Assembly: GCA_022508305.1 (NCBI GenBank)
Contig: JAFLVM010000001.1
Location: 834,341-898,340 of the forward strand
Source of the DNA: Clostridiales bacterium
Lineage (GTDB): Bacteria > Bacillota > Clostridia > Christensenellales > CAG-314
Length of the DNA: 64,000 bases
Reading direction: 5' to 3'
In this document: positions 52,958 through 60,524 of the stretch, in pieces
Position numbering within the stretch: the first letter of the stretch is position 1
Layout of the letters: every line of letters starts with the position of its first letter
Notes under the pieces: model-generated
Seen by the model: the letters and a program-made list of their open reading frames with translations, nothing else
Databases searched by the model: none
Told to the model about the DNA's origin: nothing
Program-made: the position numbers and the translations under genes

Positions 52958-54232
52958 ATGAGCATGAACAAAGTAAAAGAAAGGTGTCAAAAGCAGGAAT
53001 TTGCCAAATTCTACTACACTTCGCAAAAGATGTTTTTCGATCTCAAGGCATCGCGCGTGGTGTTGTATTTAATTGCGCTTGTTCCCGTCGTTTTGTCATT
53101 TATTCCGTCTGTTGACAGCAACTACGTGTTCATTTGCTCTGTCGTTTCATTTGGACTGTCGCTACTAAACGAGGCGCTTACTTCCTTCTTGAATGAGTAC
53201 AAGAAAAAAGCGATAATGGAGCACCAGTTGCACGAGTGCGGCATTACGGGCACCGAGTTTTCCAAAATCGAGTACGACCGCGAAACCACCAACGAGGTAA
53301 ACGAACTGGCAATCCGCAAGGGGTTGCCCAAAATGCGCAACTTAGACACGTACTACGACGTCAACGTGCCCGACGACATTTCCGACGACTACACCTATTT
53401 GTATCTTTGTCGCAGACAGGCAGCCACCACCAAATATTTGTTAAGCAGGATTTTCTACATCTACTTGACCTTCCTTGTTTTGGTTGCCGTAGGATTCATT
53501 GTCGCGGTATTTTTTAAAAACGAAACCATTGAGTTTTTAACCCTCATCATCACTTTTTACCCTGTTATCAGCCCGATTATCAAGGCGTGCGGCAAGTGCA
53601 AAGAGTGCATGAGAGATTGTACCAAGATTTGCGCCGACATTGACAACTTCTTTGCCGATGGCGACAGTTCGGTAGGACGTCTGGCAAGAATGCATTACTA
53701 CGTTCAAAACCTCGAGTTCGAGATGATGGCTAATCGCCCAACCATTTACAACGGTTACAAAAGACTTTTCAAAAAGGGCATTTTGGATTTGGAAGAGGGC
53801 GTAACGGTTCGTTTCAAACGGGCGATAGTGGAACTCAAGAGTAAGTCGATGATGCAAAAAGGCATAATAGCATCACCCACCGCCAAGACGCTTATCACCA
53901 AGGTGGACTACGACTTAGACAAGCTGAACAAGATCAAGAAGGACAAAAAGCAAAAGAGCAAAACAACTCAACCAAAAGAAATAGATCCTAAGGTAGAAGT
54001 CGCTACCAAGGAAACAAAAAAGACGGCAAGTTCAACTAAAGAAACGCCAAAGACAGCTGCTGCAACAACAAAATCAACTAAAAAGACTGACGTAGCAAAG
54101 TCCGACGGCAAAAAACAGGACGCGAAAAAGTCCGAGCCGAAAAAAGCAGAAACAAAAAAATCCGACGCCAAGAAAACGGAAACGAAATCAAACACAAAGA
54201 AATCGGAAACAAAAAAGAAAAATTCAAAGTAA
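52958..54232 (+). CDS. S-4TM-like predicted pore-forming effector with Lys-rich tail
   Basis: 424 residues, GAGGT ribosome binding site. Four membrane helices in two pairs (about 33-50, 56-72, 163-186, 191-208), an intervening YYDVNVPDDISDDYTYLYLC-type loop, and a C-terminal RMHYYVQNLEFEMMANRPTI segment followed by YNGYKRLF. This layout fits the S-4TM family, which is predicted to form pores as the effector of nucleotide-triggered or similar conflict systems. From about residue 320 a Lys/Thr/Ala/Ser repeat tail follows, not typical of the family. No CD-NTase or sensor is next to it, so the trigger is unknown. Confidence 0.55.
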   Translation: MSMNKVKERCQKQEFAKFYYTSQKMFFDLKASRVVLYLIALVPVVLSFIPSVDSNYVFICSVVSFGLSLLNEALTSFLNEYKKKAIMEHQLHECGITGTEFSKIEYDRETTNEVNELAIRKGLPKMRNLDTYYDVNVPDDISDDYTYLYLCRRQAATTKYLLSRIFYIYLTFLVLVAVGFIVAVFFKNETIEFLTLIITFYPVISPIIKACGKCKECMRDCTKICADIDNFFADGDSSVGRLARMHYYVQNLEFEMMANRPTIYNGYKRLFKKGILDLEEGVTVRFKRAIVELKSKSMMQKGIIASPTAKTLITKVDYDLDKLNKIKKDKKQKSKTTQPKEIDPKVEVATKETKKTASSTKETPKTAAATTKSTKKTDVAKSDGKKQDAKKSEPKKAETKKSDAKKTETKSNTKKSETKKKNSK

Positions 54233-54241
54233 TTCAAAAAC

Positions 54242-54269
54242 AAGGGAGCAGACAATCTGCTCCTTTTTT
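54242..54269. terminator. Bidirectional terminator S-4TM / uppP
   Basis: GGAGCAGA-CAA-TCTGCTCC followed by TTTTTT, between convergent genes. Confidence 0.85.
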
Positions 54270-54272
54270 GAT

Positions 54273-55034
54273 TTACAGTATAATTAGCGACACGACAAAC
54301 GGGATTATGAGGTACACCGCAAACCAAATCCAGCTTTTGGTCTTGACGGCGCGCATAACCATGTACACCGACACCAGTCCGCTCACAAACGCGGCGACGA
54401 TGCCGATTACTATGCAGTACCACGAGGGAATTGTCATGGGCGTTGTGAGCGCCTCGTACCCTTCAACTGCGGCGCTTGCCAAAATAACGGGTATTGACAG
54501 CAAAAAGGAAAATTCCGCCGCGTCGCTGGAATTCATGCCAAACAATTTCATTGTGGAAATGGTGCTGCCACTTCTTGACAGTCCCGGGAACACCGCAACG
54601 CCTTGAGTTACGCCCGTTATTATCACGGGCAGCCAACCCGCTTCTTCAAGTCGCAGTCTGGGCTTGGACAGTTTGTCGGAAAGCACGATTAGTACCATTG
54701 TAAGCGCAAATCCTACGGGGAGCAACACTGCCATAAAACTTTCGGGCACGAATAGCTTTACGACGAGGGCAATGGCAAACGTCGGTACGCTTGCAACGAC
54801 GAGATAAACCAACTTTTTGCTTGCAATGGGGTGACGAATCGTCTGCCAAAGGGAGTGTCTAAGCGAAATTATTACGGCTGCGAGCGTTCCGAGGTGCAGC
54901 ATTACGTCGAAAAAAAGCCCCGCTTCAATGTCGAACAGTTTTTCGGCGAGCAGCAAGTGTCCGCTACTGGAAATGGGCAAAAACTCGGTAAAACCCTGCA
55001 ACAAACCCAAAAACAAACTTTGCAAAACCGTCAT
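54273..55034 (-). CDS. uppP: Undecaprenyl-diphosphatase UppP/BacA
   Basis: 253 residues, about eight membrane helices. Signatures LLQGFTEFLPISSSGHLLL and FPGLSRSGSTISTMKLFGM carry the catalytic Glu, Ser and Arg residues. It recycles the lipid carrier of cell-wall synthesis. The ATG at 55034 is well spaced from AAAAGGA; a TTG two codons upstream is less likely. Confidence 0.95.
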   Translation of the reverse strand: MTVLQSLFLGLLQGFTEFLPISSSGHLLLAEKLFDIEAGLFFDVMLHLGTLAAVIISLRHSLWQTIRHPIASKKLVYLVVASVPTFAIALVVKLFVPESFMAVLLPVGFALTMVLIVLSDKLSKPRLRLEEAGWLPVIITGVTQGVAVFPGLSRSGSTISTMKLFGMNSSDAAEFSFLLSIPVILASAAVEGYEALTTPMTIPSWYCIVIGIVAAFVSGLVSVYMVMRAVKTKSWIWFAVYLIIPFVVSLIIL

Positions 55035-55050
55035 ATACAATCCTTTTCTA

Positions 55051-55079
55051 TTTACTTTTACTTTGTAATGTGGTAAAAT
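55051..55079 (+). promoter_or_regulatory. Promoter of ychF
   Basis: TTTACT (55051-55056), 17 bases, TAAAAT (55074-55079). It overlaps the 5' end of the divergent uppP gene control region. Confidence 0.55.
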
Positions 55080-55118
55080 AAATAGATATCACAACCATTA
55101 TTATAAAAGGCAAATTTC

Positions 55119-55170
55119 GCGTAAAAATGCCCAAAGTCAAAACTTTGCTATGTAAGTTTACGCATTTTTT
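55119..55170 (+). promoter_or_regulatory. Structured 5' leader of ychF, terminator-like
   Basis: GCGTAAA (55119-55125) pairs with TTTACGC (55157-55163) and is followed by ATTTTTT; inside it CAAAGT (55132) pairs with ACTTTG (55142). The element lies in the transcript between promoter and start, so it could attenuate ychF expression. Confidence 0.45.
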
Positions 55171-55193
55171 GCCTCTTTTAGACCGAGGGGAAC

Positions 55194-56285
55194 ATGAAAC
55201 TTGGAGTTGTAGGATTGCCCAACGTAGGCAAAAGCACATTGTTCAACGCAATTACGCAAGCAGGGGCGGAAATCGCCAACTATCCGTTTTGCACGATAGA
55301 ACCCAACGTGGGAGTGGTTGCCGTACCCGACGAGAGATTAGACAAACTTGCCGCATTGTACAACAGCAAAAAGATCACGCCCACCTACCTCAGATTCGTA
55401 GACATTGCAGGACTTGTCAAGGGCGCGTCGCGCGGCGAAGGCTTGGGTAACAAGTTTTTGTCGCACATTCGCGAGGTGGATGCGATAGTGCACGTCGTTC
55501 GTTGTTTTGTAGACAGCAACGTTACGCACGTCAGCAACACCGTTGACCCCGTTTCCGACATGCAAACCATCAATTTAGAGTTGATTTTGGCGGACATCGA
55601 AACGGTAAACTCACGCCTTGCTAAGGCATTAAATATGCAAAAGACTGGCGACAAAAAGTACAAGCTCGAGGCGGATTTGCTCAAGCGTATTCTTGCGCAT
55701 CTTGAAAGCGAAAAACCCGTTCGCACGATGGATTTGGACGAAGAGGAACGCCAAGCGGTTGAAGAAATGTTCCTGTTGACCTCAAAACCCGTAATTTACG
55801 CGGCTAACATTTCCGAAAACGACATAGGCAACGCCAACAACCCACTTGTCAAGCTCGTCGAGGAGGCGGCAGCAGCGGAACACGCCGAAACGCTCGTAAT
55901 TTGCGCAAAGGTAGAGGAAGAACTGTCCAAGTTGAGCGACGAGGAAAAGCAAATGTTTTTCGAAAGCTACGGCATTGAGGAAAGCGGCTTGAACCGACTT
56001 GTCAAAAAGTGCTACAAACTGTTGCATTTGGTAAGCTACCTGACTGCCGGTGAAAAGGAAACTCGCGCTTGGACTATTACCGAAGGCACAAAAGCGCCTC
56101 AAGCGGCAGGTAAGATTCACAGCGACTTTGAAAAGGGATTTATTCGCGCGGAAATCGTGCCCTACGAAGTTATGTTGGAAATGGGAGGCTACAACCAAGC
56201 CAAGGAGCACGGCAAGGTTCGTAGCGAGGGCAAGGATTACGTGGTGAAAGACGGCGACGTAGTGCTGTTCCGTTTTAACGTTTGA
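55194..56285 (+). CDS. ychF: Ribosome-associated ATPase YchF (OLA1)
   Basis: 363 residues. G1 GLPNVGKSTLFNAIT, IANYPFCTIEPNVGVV, VDIAGLVKGASRGEGLGNKF, NISEND in place of NKxD (explaining ATP preference), and a C-terminal TGS domain with LVSYLTAGEKETRAWTI and FEKGFIRAEIV. A conserved, non-essential ATPase that binds ribosomes and modulates the oxidative response. Confidence 0.97.
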   Translation: MKLGVVGLPNVGKSTLFNAITQAGAEIANYPFCTIEPNVGVVAVPDERLDKLAALYNSKKITPTYLRFVDIAGLVKGASRGEGLGNKFLSHIREVDAIVHVVRCFVDSNVTHVSNTVDPVSDMQTINLELILADIETVNSRLAKALNMQKTGDKKYKLEADLLKRILAHLESEKPVRTMDLDEEERQAVEEMFLLTSKPVIYAANISENDIGNANNPLVKLVEEAAAAEHAETLVICAKVEEELSKLSDEEKQMFFESYGIEESGLNRLVKKCYKLLHLVSYLTAGEKETRAWTITEGTKAPQAAGKIHSDFEKGFIRAEIVPYEVMLEMGGYNQAKEHGKVRSEGKDYVVKDGDVVLFRFNV

Positions 56286-56386
56286 GGCTCGGCGACCACC
56301 CTCACTCTTGTGTGAGATGTAGATAGAATTTGCGGCATAAAATAACTTGCCTGCTCATTATCTACAAAAAATAAGGAGTATAAATC

Positions 56387-58195
56387 ATGAGTACTCGCGC
56401 AAAAAAGGAAAAACTGCCGCTCGCAAAAGGCAAAGTCAGTCTTGGCAACAAGATAGCGTTTGCTTGCGGAGATATTTTCGGCGGCGGCAGCTTCAATATT
56501 ATTAACTTTTTGTTCACCCCATTCCTTACTCTCATGGTGGGTATTCCAATGGTGTGGTTAACTCCCATACTGTTGCTTACCAAAATTTGGGACGGTATTA
56601 TCGACCCGTTTATCGGCAAAATCACCGATGCGAAAAAGCAAGGCAAATTCGGCAAACGCAGGATTTTCATGCTTATTTGCGCGCCGCTGGTGTTGGTCGG
56701 GTTTATTCTGCTGTTCTTCCCTTGGAACATTCTTAACGTCAGCGTGGGTTGGCGGTGCGTGTTCGTCGTAATAGTGTACATGCTGTACGCTACGGCGCAA
56801 AGCTTCGTGCTTATTCCCTACTACTCCCACGCAAGCGAGATGACGGAGGATTTCAACGAGCGCAACAACGTCAACGCCGTGCGCCTTGGGTTCAGCATTT
56901 TGTCCAGTCTTATTTGCGTTGCCGTTCCCGGTATGATTGCAGGTCCGGAAAAGGGCGCAACTTCCTACATACTTATGGCGTCGGCGTTCGGCTTCGTGTT
57001 CATGGTGTCAATACTCGTCACGGCGTTGTTCAGCCACGAGCAGGTGAAAACTCCTCCCGTTAAGACGAAGTTTAACATTAAAGAGTTCGTTCGTCCCTTG
57101 AAAATGGGCACTTACCGCAGATACTTGGGCATGCAGATGTGCGCGTCCTTCGGTATGGCGGTTATGAGTAGTTTTTTCTTCACCCTGTGTGACTTCTTCC
57201 TTCGCCGAAATACCTACATGGCTGTAACGGCGGGAGATGCCACAGGCAGATTCCCCATTGCAACCGTTGCCGCTGCGGCAATGTTCGTGGCGCAGGTGAT
57301 AGCGTTGCCTATTTACCTGAAGCTTATCAAGGTCAAGTCCAAACGCTTTGCGTATATCACGGGCGCAGTGGTGTGGATAGTAGTTGCTGCGGCAATGATA
57401 CTGCTACCCGGCGAAGGCACTAACCAAATCGGCAGCGCGTTTGGCGGCAACTCGTACGAACTTGGTAGCGGCATCGAAATCGTGGACGGCGCGGTGTCAA
57501 CGACTCTCGGCGCGCCCAACTGGCTGATTATTATTTTCGGTTTACTGCTCGGCTTGGGCATTGGCGGTACCGTTTTCGTACCCCACAGTAGCTTTGGCGA
57601 CGTTTGCGACGTGGGCGAACTGTACTTCGGCAAGCGTACCGAAGGAAATTTCAGCGGACTTACCAACTTCCTCAACACTACGGCGCAGGCAGTTGGACTT
57701 GCTATTCCACCGCTCATCATCGGACTTACAGGCTACGTTGAAACGAACTACGTGACGGAAGCGGAATTCCAAACTATGCTTGGCAAAACAGCCGAAGAGT
57801 TCGCGCAATTTATTACTGACAATACAAACAACGGAGTAACTTCCGGAATTTTCAATAACTTCAAGTTCACCTTCGGTAACGGCAACGTTCAGCTGCTACC
57901 CCTCACGCAACCCGAGGCGGCGCAAACGGCAATTCTGTTGACCTTCACCATTCTTCCTATAGTAATACTGGCGTTTGCAATTTGGATTGCGTCTCGCTAC
58001 AAATTGACAAGCAAGCTGCAAACGGAAATAGTGGAGCTGAACGCCCGCGAAGACAAGGACAGTGGGGAATTTGCAAACAGACGTCGCGAACTGCTCAAGG
58101 AAGTGGGAGAAAACGTCAACAAACTGCCTCAGATAACCTGTGAGCAAATGGCAATCGAATTGGAAGAACAGCCAAACGAAGATTTAGAAAAATAA
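56387..58195 (+). CDS. GPH-family (MelB-like) sugar:cation symporter
   Basis: 602 residues, 12 membrane helices. KIAFACGDIFGGGSFNIINF, LLTKIWDGIIDPFIGKITDA and GKFGKRRIFM match the glycoside-pentoside-hexuronide symporter pattern. An extended loop lies before helix 9 (about 340-375), and the C-terminal 60 residues are polar. It probably imports a sugar or glycoside, possibly feeding glycosidases; the substrate is not determined. AAGGAG ribosome binding site. Confidence 0.85.
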   Translation: MSTRAKKEKLPLAKGKVSLGNKIAFACGDIFGGGSFNIINFLFTPFLTLMVGIPMVWLTPILLLTKIWDGIIDPFIGKITDAKKQGKFGKRRIFMLICAPLVLVGFILLFFPWNILNVSVGWRCVFVVIVYMLYATAQSFVLIPYYSHASEMTEDFNERNNVNAVRLGFSILSSLICVAVPGMIAGPEKGATSYILMASAFGFVFMVSILVTALFSHEQVKTPPVKTKFNIKEFVRPLKMGTYRRYLGMQMCASFGMAVMSSFFFTLCDFFLRRNTYMAVTAGDATGRFPIATVAAAAMFVAQVIALPIYLKLIKVKSKRFAYITGAVVWIVVAAAMILLPGEGTNQIGSAFGGNSYELGSGIEIVDGAVSTTLGAPNWLIIIFGLLLGLGIGGTVFVPHSSFGDVCDVGELYFGKRTEGNFSGLTNFLNTTAQAVGLAIPPLIIGLTGYVETNYVTEAEFQTMLGKTAEEFAQFITDNTNNGVTSGIFNNFKFTFGNGNVQLLPLTQPEAAQTAILLTFTILPIVILAFAIWIASRYKLTSKLQTEIVELNAREDKDSGEFANRRRELLKEVGENVNKLPQITCEQMAIELEEQPNEDLEK

Positions 58196-58220
58196 TTACG
58201 CAAAACCAAGGAAAAAGTAA

Positions 58221-58997
58221 ATGCTAAAAATATCGCCGCTGTTTTCGGGGAGCAAGGGCAATTGCACTCTGATTCAGTCCGACAACACCAACATTTTGTT
58301 AGACGCGGGTTACAGCTACCGTTCAATTGTACGCGAGCTTGAAAAACGCGGTCTTGCTCCCAACGACGTAGATGCAATAGTAATTACGCACGAGCACGGT
58401 GACCACGTAGGCGCTTTACCCAACTGGGCTAAACACGTTGCTACGCCTGTGTACGCGCCTAAACCTATTGCCGACTACGTAAGCAAGCGCGCGGTCTTTT
58501 GCGAGGTGTACGGAATTTGCGGCAGCTTTGAAATAGGCAACGTAGCGGTGGACGTGTACGAATGTTCACACGATGCGAGCTGTTGCTGCGGCTACCGATT
58601 CAGTTCGGGCGGAAGTAAATTTGCATGCGTCACCGACACGGGTCGCGTTACCGACGCTTTGGTGGAGTTTCTCACCCCATGTCCAACAATTATGTTGGAA
58701 AGTAACCATGATGAAGACATGCTTCTGAAGGGTGATTACAGTTATCTTTTGAAACAGCGCATACTATCCGACTACGGACACCTGTCCAACAGACAAGCGG
58801 CAGAGGTGCTCAAGAGGTTGATTGGAAAAGCTCAAAGCGTCATTCTGGCGCACCTGTCGGAAAACAACAACACGCGCGAGTTGGCGTTTAGCTCTGCCGT
58901 CAATATGTACGCGGCAAACGGAGTCGTAGAGGGCAAGGACGTAAAGGTGTTCGTCGCCGAGCAGCGCGACAATGAGGTAAGCATTTGTATAGACTAA
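58221..58997 (+). CDS. walJ: Metallo-beta-lactamase fold protein WalJ/YycJ
   Basis: 258 residues. MLKISPLFSGSKGNCTLIQS and ILLDAGYSYRSIVREL are typical, with the metal motif THEHGDHVGAL, DTGRVTD and a late LAHLSENNNT. WalJ proteins are linked with the WalKR cell-wall regulators and may act as exonucleases. The WalKR genes are not in the window. The stop overlaps the start of the CPBP gene. Confidence 0.9.
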   Translation: MLKISPLFSGSKGNCTLIQSDNTNILLDAGYSYRSIVRELEKRGLAPNDVDAIVITHEHGDHVGALPNWAKHVATPVYAPKPIADYVSKRAVFCEVYGICGSFEIGNVAVDVYECSHDASCCCGYRFSSGGSKFACVTDTGRVTDALVEFLTPCPTIMLESNHDEDMLLKGDYSYLLKQRILSDYGHLSNRQAAEVLKRLIGKAQSVILAHLSENNNTRELAFSSAVNMYAANGVVEGKDVKVFVAEQRDNEVSICID

Positions 58998-59908
58998 ACT
59001 ACGAAAAACGTGATATGGGGTTGAGTTTTGCGCTTGCAGTGGGCGTAATGATTGTTGCAAGTCTTGCGCTCGGATTGATTTTCGGCGTTGAGGCAAGCGG
59101 CTTTACGTATTGGTTGATGCAGGCTCTGTACACCGTGATTATCGGTAGCGCCGCGTTTATCTACGCCGCTGTCACCAAGACTAAGGTGTTCGTCGCCACA
59201 AAGATGAACAGGGCGCCGAAGTACGCTCACGTGCTGTGGGGCTGTCTTGCAACGGCGTTTCTCGTGTTCTGCATGACTCCGTTGAACAACTGGCTTTTGG
59301 ACGCCATCGAGGCAATTGGACTCAAGCGTCCCGACGTCAATTTGGATAAAAACGTTGTCGGACTGTTGATTGTGGCGTGTTTACTTCCCTGTTTTACGGA
59401 AGAAATCGTATTTCGCGGTACCGTTGCGCAAAGCCTCGAAGGCAACAAAAACAAGCTTGCTTCTCTTGCAATCAGCGGAGCGTTGTTTGCGCTTTTCCAC
59501 GCCAATCCCGCGCAGACGATTCATCAATTCGTGCTGGGGGCGTTGTTGACCCTGCTCGTGTACCGTAGCGGCAGCCTGTGGACAAGCGTCATCGTACACT
59601 TTTTCAACAACGCGTTCGTTGTCGGTTTGTCCTACACCTATGTAGGTTCGGACGAATTTTGGAACGTACAACACAACATGGGGTGGGTTTTGGCGCTGTT
59701 TTTCGTTGGAATTGTCGGTTTTGCCCTCAGCGTGTTCGGTTATCTCAAGACTACCAAGAGCGTTTGGCAACAAGATTTACGAAACGGTGAAACGGAACAA
59801 ACGTACGTTGCAAAAAACGTTCAGCGGAATGCAAGCTCAACCGTACTGCTCTGCGTAGCTGTGGCAGTGTGCGTAGCCCTGTGGTTTACAAATTTATTCA
59901 TGAAATGA
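58985..59908 (+). CDS. CPBP intramembrane metalloprotease (CAAX protease-like)
   Basis: 307 residues from a TTG that overlaps walJ; an ATG at 59015 is an alternative and lies on a G-rich motif copy. About seven helices. CPBP motifs: EEIVFRGTVAQSLEG (EExxxR), ISGALFALFHANPAQTIHQF (FxxxH) and SGSLWTSVIVHFFNN (HxxxN/D). Members process membrane-bound substrates; the target is unknown. The stop overlaps rlmH (ATGA). Confidence 0.88.
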   Translation: MYRLNYEKRDMGLSFALAVGVMIVASLALGLIFGVEASGFTYWLMQALYTVIIGSAAFIYAAVTKTKVFVATKMNRAPKYAHVLWGCLATAFLVFCMTPLNNWLLDAIEAIGLKRPDVNLDKNVVGLLIVACLLPCFTEEIVFRGTVAQSLEGNKNKLASLAISGALFALFHANPAQTIHQFVLGALLTLLVYRSGSLWTSVIVHFFNNAFVVGLSYTYVGSDEFWNVQHNMGWVLALFFVGIVGFALSVFGYLKTTKSVWQQDLRNGETEQTYVAKNVQRNASSTVLLCVAVAVCVALWFTNLFMK

Positions 59909-60375
59909 AATTCAGAATCGTAGCAGTAGGAAAAATAAAGGAAAGCTATCTTCGCGACGCAATAGCCGAATACGCTAAACGTATAGGAAGATTCGCCAAT
60001 TTCGAAATAGTGGAAGTGGACGAATGTCTCAGCCGCGGTGTTCAAAACGAAAAGGAAATCGAACGCGTAAAAAAGGTAGAGGGTGACAACGTGCTGTCAA
60101 GGCTTGAGGGGTACGTCGTCGTCCTGGACATTCACGGAAAGCAATTTAGCAGCGAGCAGCTTTCTGCGCATATAGTAGAGCAAAAGCAATTCAATTCCAC
60201 GTTTACGTTCGTAATAGGCGGAAGTAACGGATTGAGCAATGAGGTGAAGTCAAGGGCGGATTTAATTTGCTCCTTTGGACAAATAACGTTGCCGCATCAG
60301 CTTTTCAGAGTGGTACTTGCCGAGCAACTGTACCGCGCCTGCTGTATCGAACACAACGTAGCATATCATAAATAA
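59905..60375 (+). CDS. rlmH: 23S rRNA (pseudouridine-1915-N3) methyltransferase RlmH
   Basis: 156 residues. MKFRIVAVGKIKESYLRDAI, YAKRIGRF, FTFVIGGSNGL (the SPOUT knot, SAM binding) and LPHQLFRVVLAEQLYRACCI. It methylates pseudouridine 1915 in helix 69. Fourth gene of the operon walJ-CPBP-rlmH with coupled starts. A palindromic element (R10) follows 10 bases after the stop. Confidence 0.96.
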   Translation: MKFRIVAVGKIKESYLRDAIAEYAKRIGRFANFEIVEVDECLSRGVQNEKEIERVKKVEGDNVLSRLEGYVVVLDIHGKQFSSEQLSAHIVEQKQFNSTFTFVIGGSNGLSNEVKSRADLICSFGQITLPHQLFRVVLAEQLYRACCIEHNVAYHK

Positions 60376-60384
60376 AATTGTAGT

Positions 60385-60421
60385 CAGCTATTTACTTGTC
60401 CGTCCGACGAGGACCGAAGTG
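60385..60421 (-). repeat. Dispersed palindromic element, copy R10
   Basis: On the minus strand CACTTCGGTCCTCGTCGGAC then GGACAAGTAAATAGC. Same subfamily as R9 (extra GGTC before the CTCGTCG core), and antisense to rlmH. Its edge directly precedes a TTGACA. Confidence 0.55.
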
Positions 60422-60449
60422 TTGACAAAATACGATACTGTGCTATAAT
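60422..60449 (+). promoter_or_regulatory. Promoter next to element R10
   Basis: TTGACA (60422-60427), 16 bases, TATAAT (60444-60449). Both hexamers at consensus. The end of R10 abuts the -35. Confidence 0.75.
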
Positions 60450-60499
60450 TAAATTTAGTGTATACGCCAAATTTTAGCTGTTGACGGTACATTTTTCAA

Positions 60500-60511
60500 C
60501 CCCATGTGGGG
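60500..60511. promoter_or_regulatory. G-rich palindrome before the 60.5-kb gene
   Basis: CCCCATGTGGGG, flanked by TTTTCAA and AAAACGG, is two overlapping inverse copies of the G-rich motif, 13 bases before the start codon. Confidence 0.4.
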
Positions 60512-60524
60512 AAAACGGTGAAAT

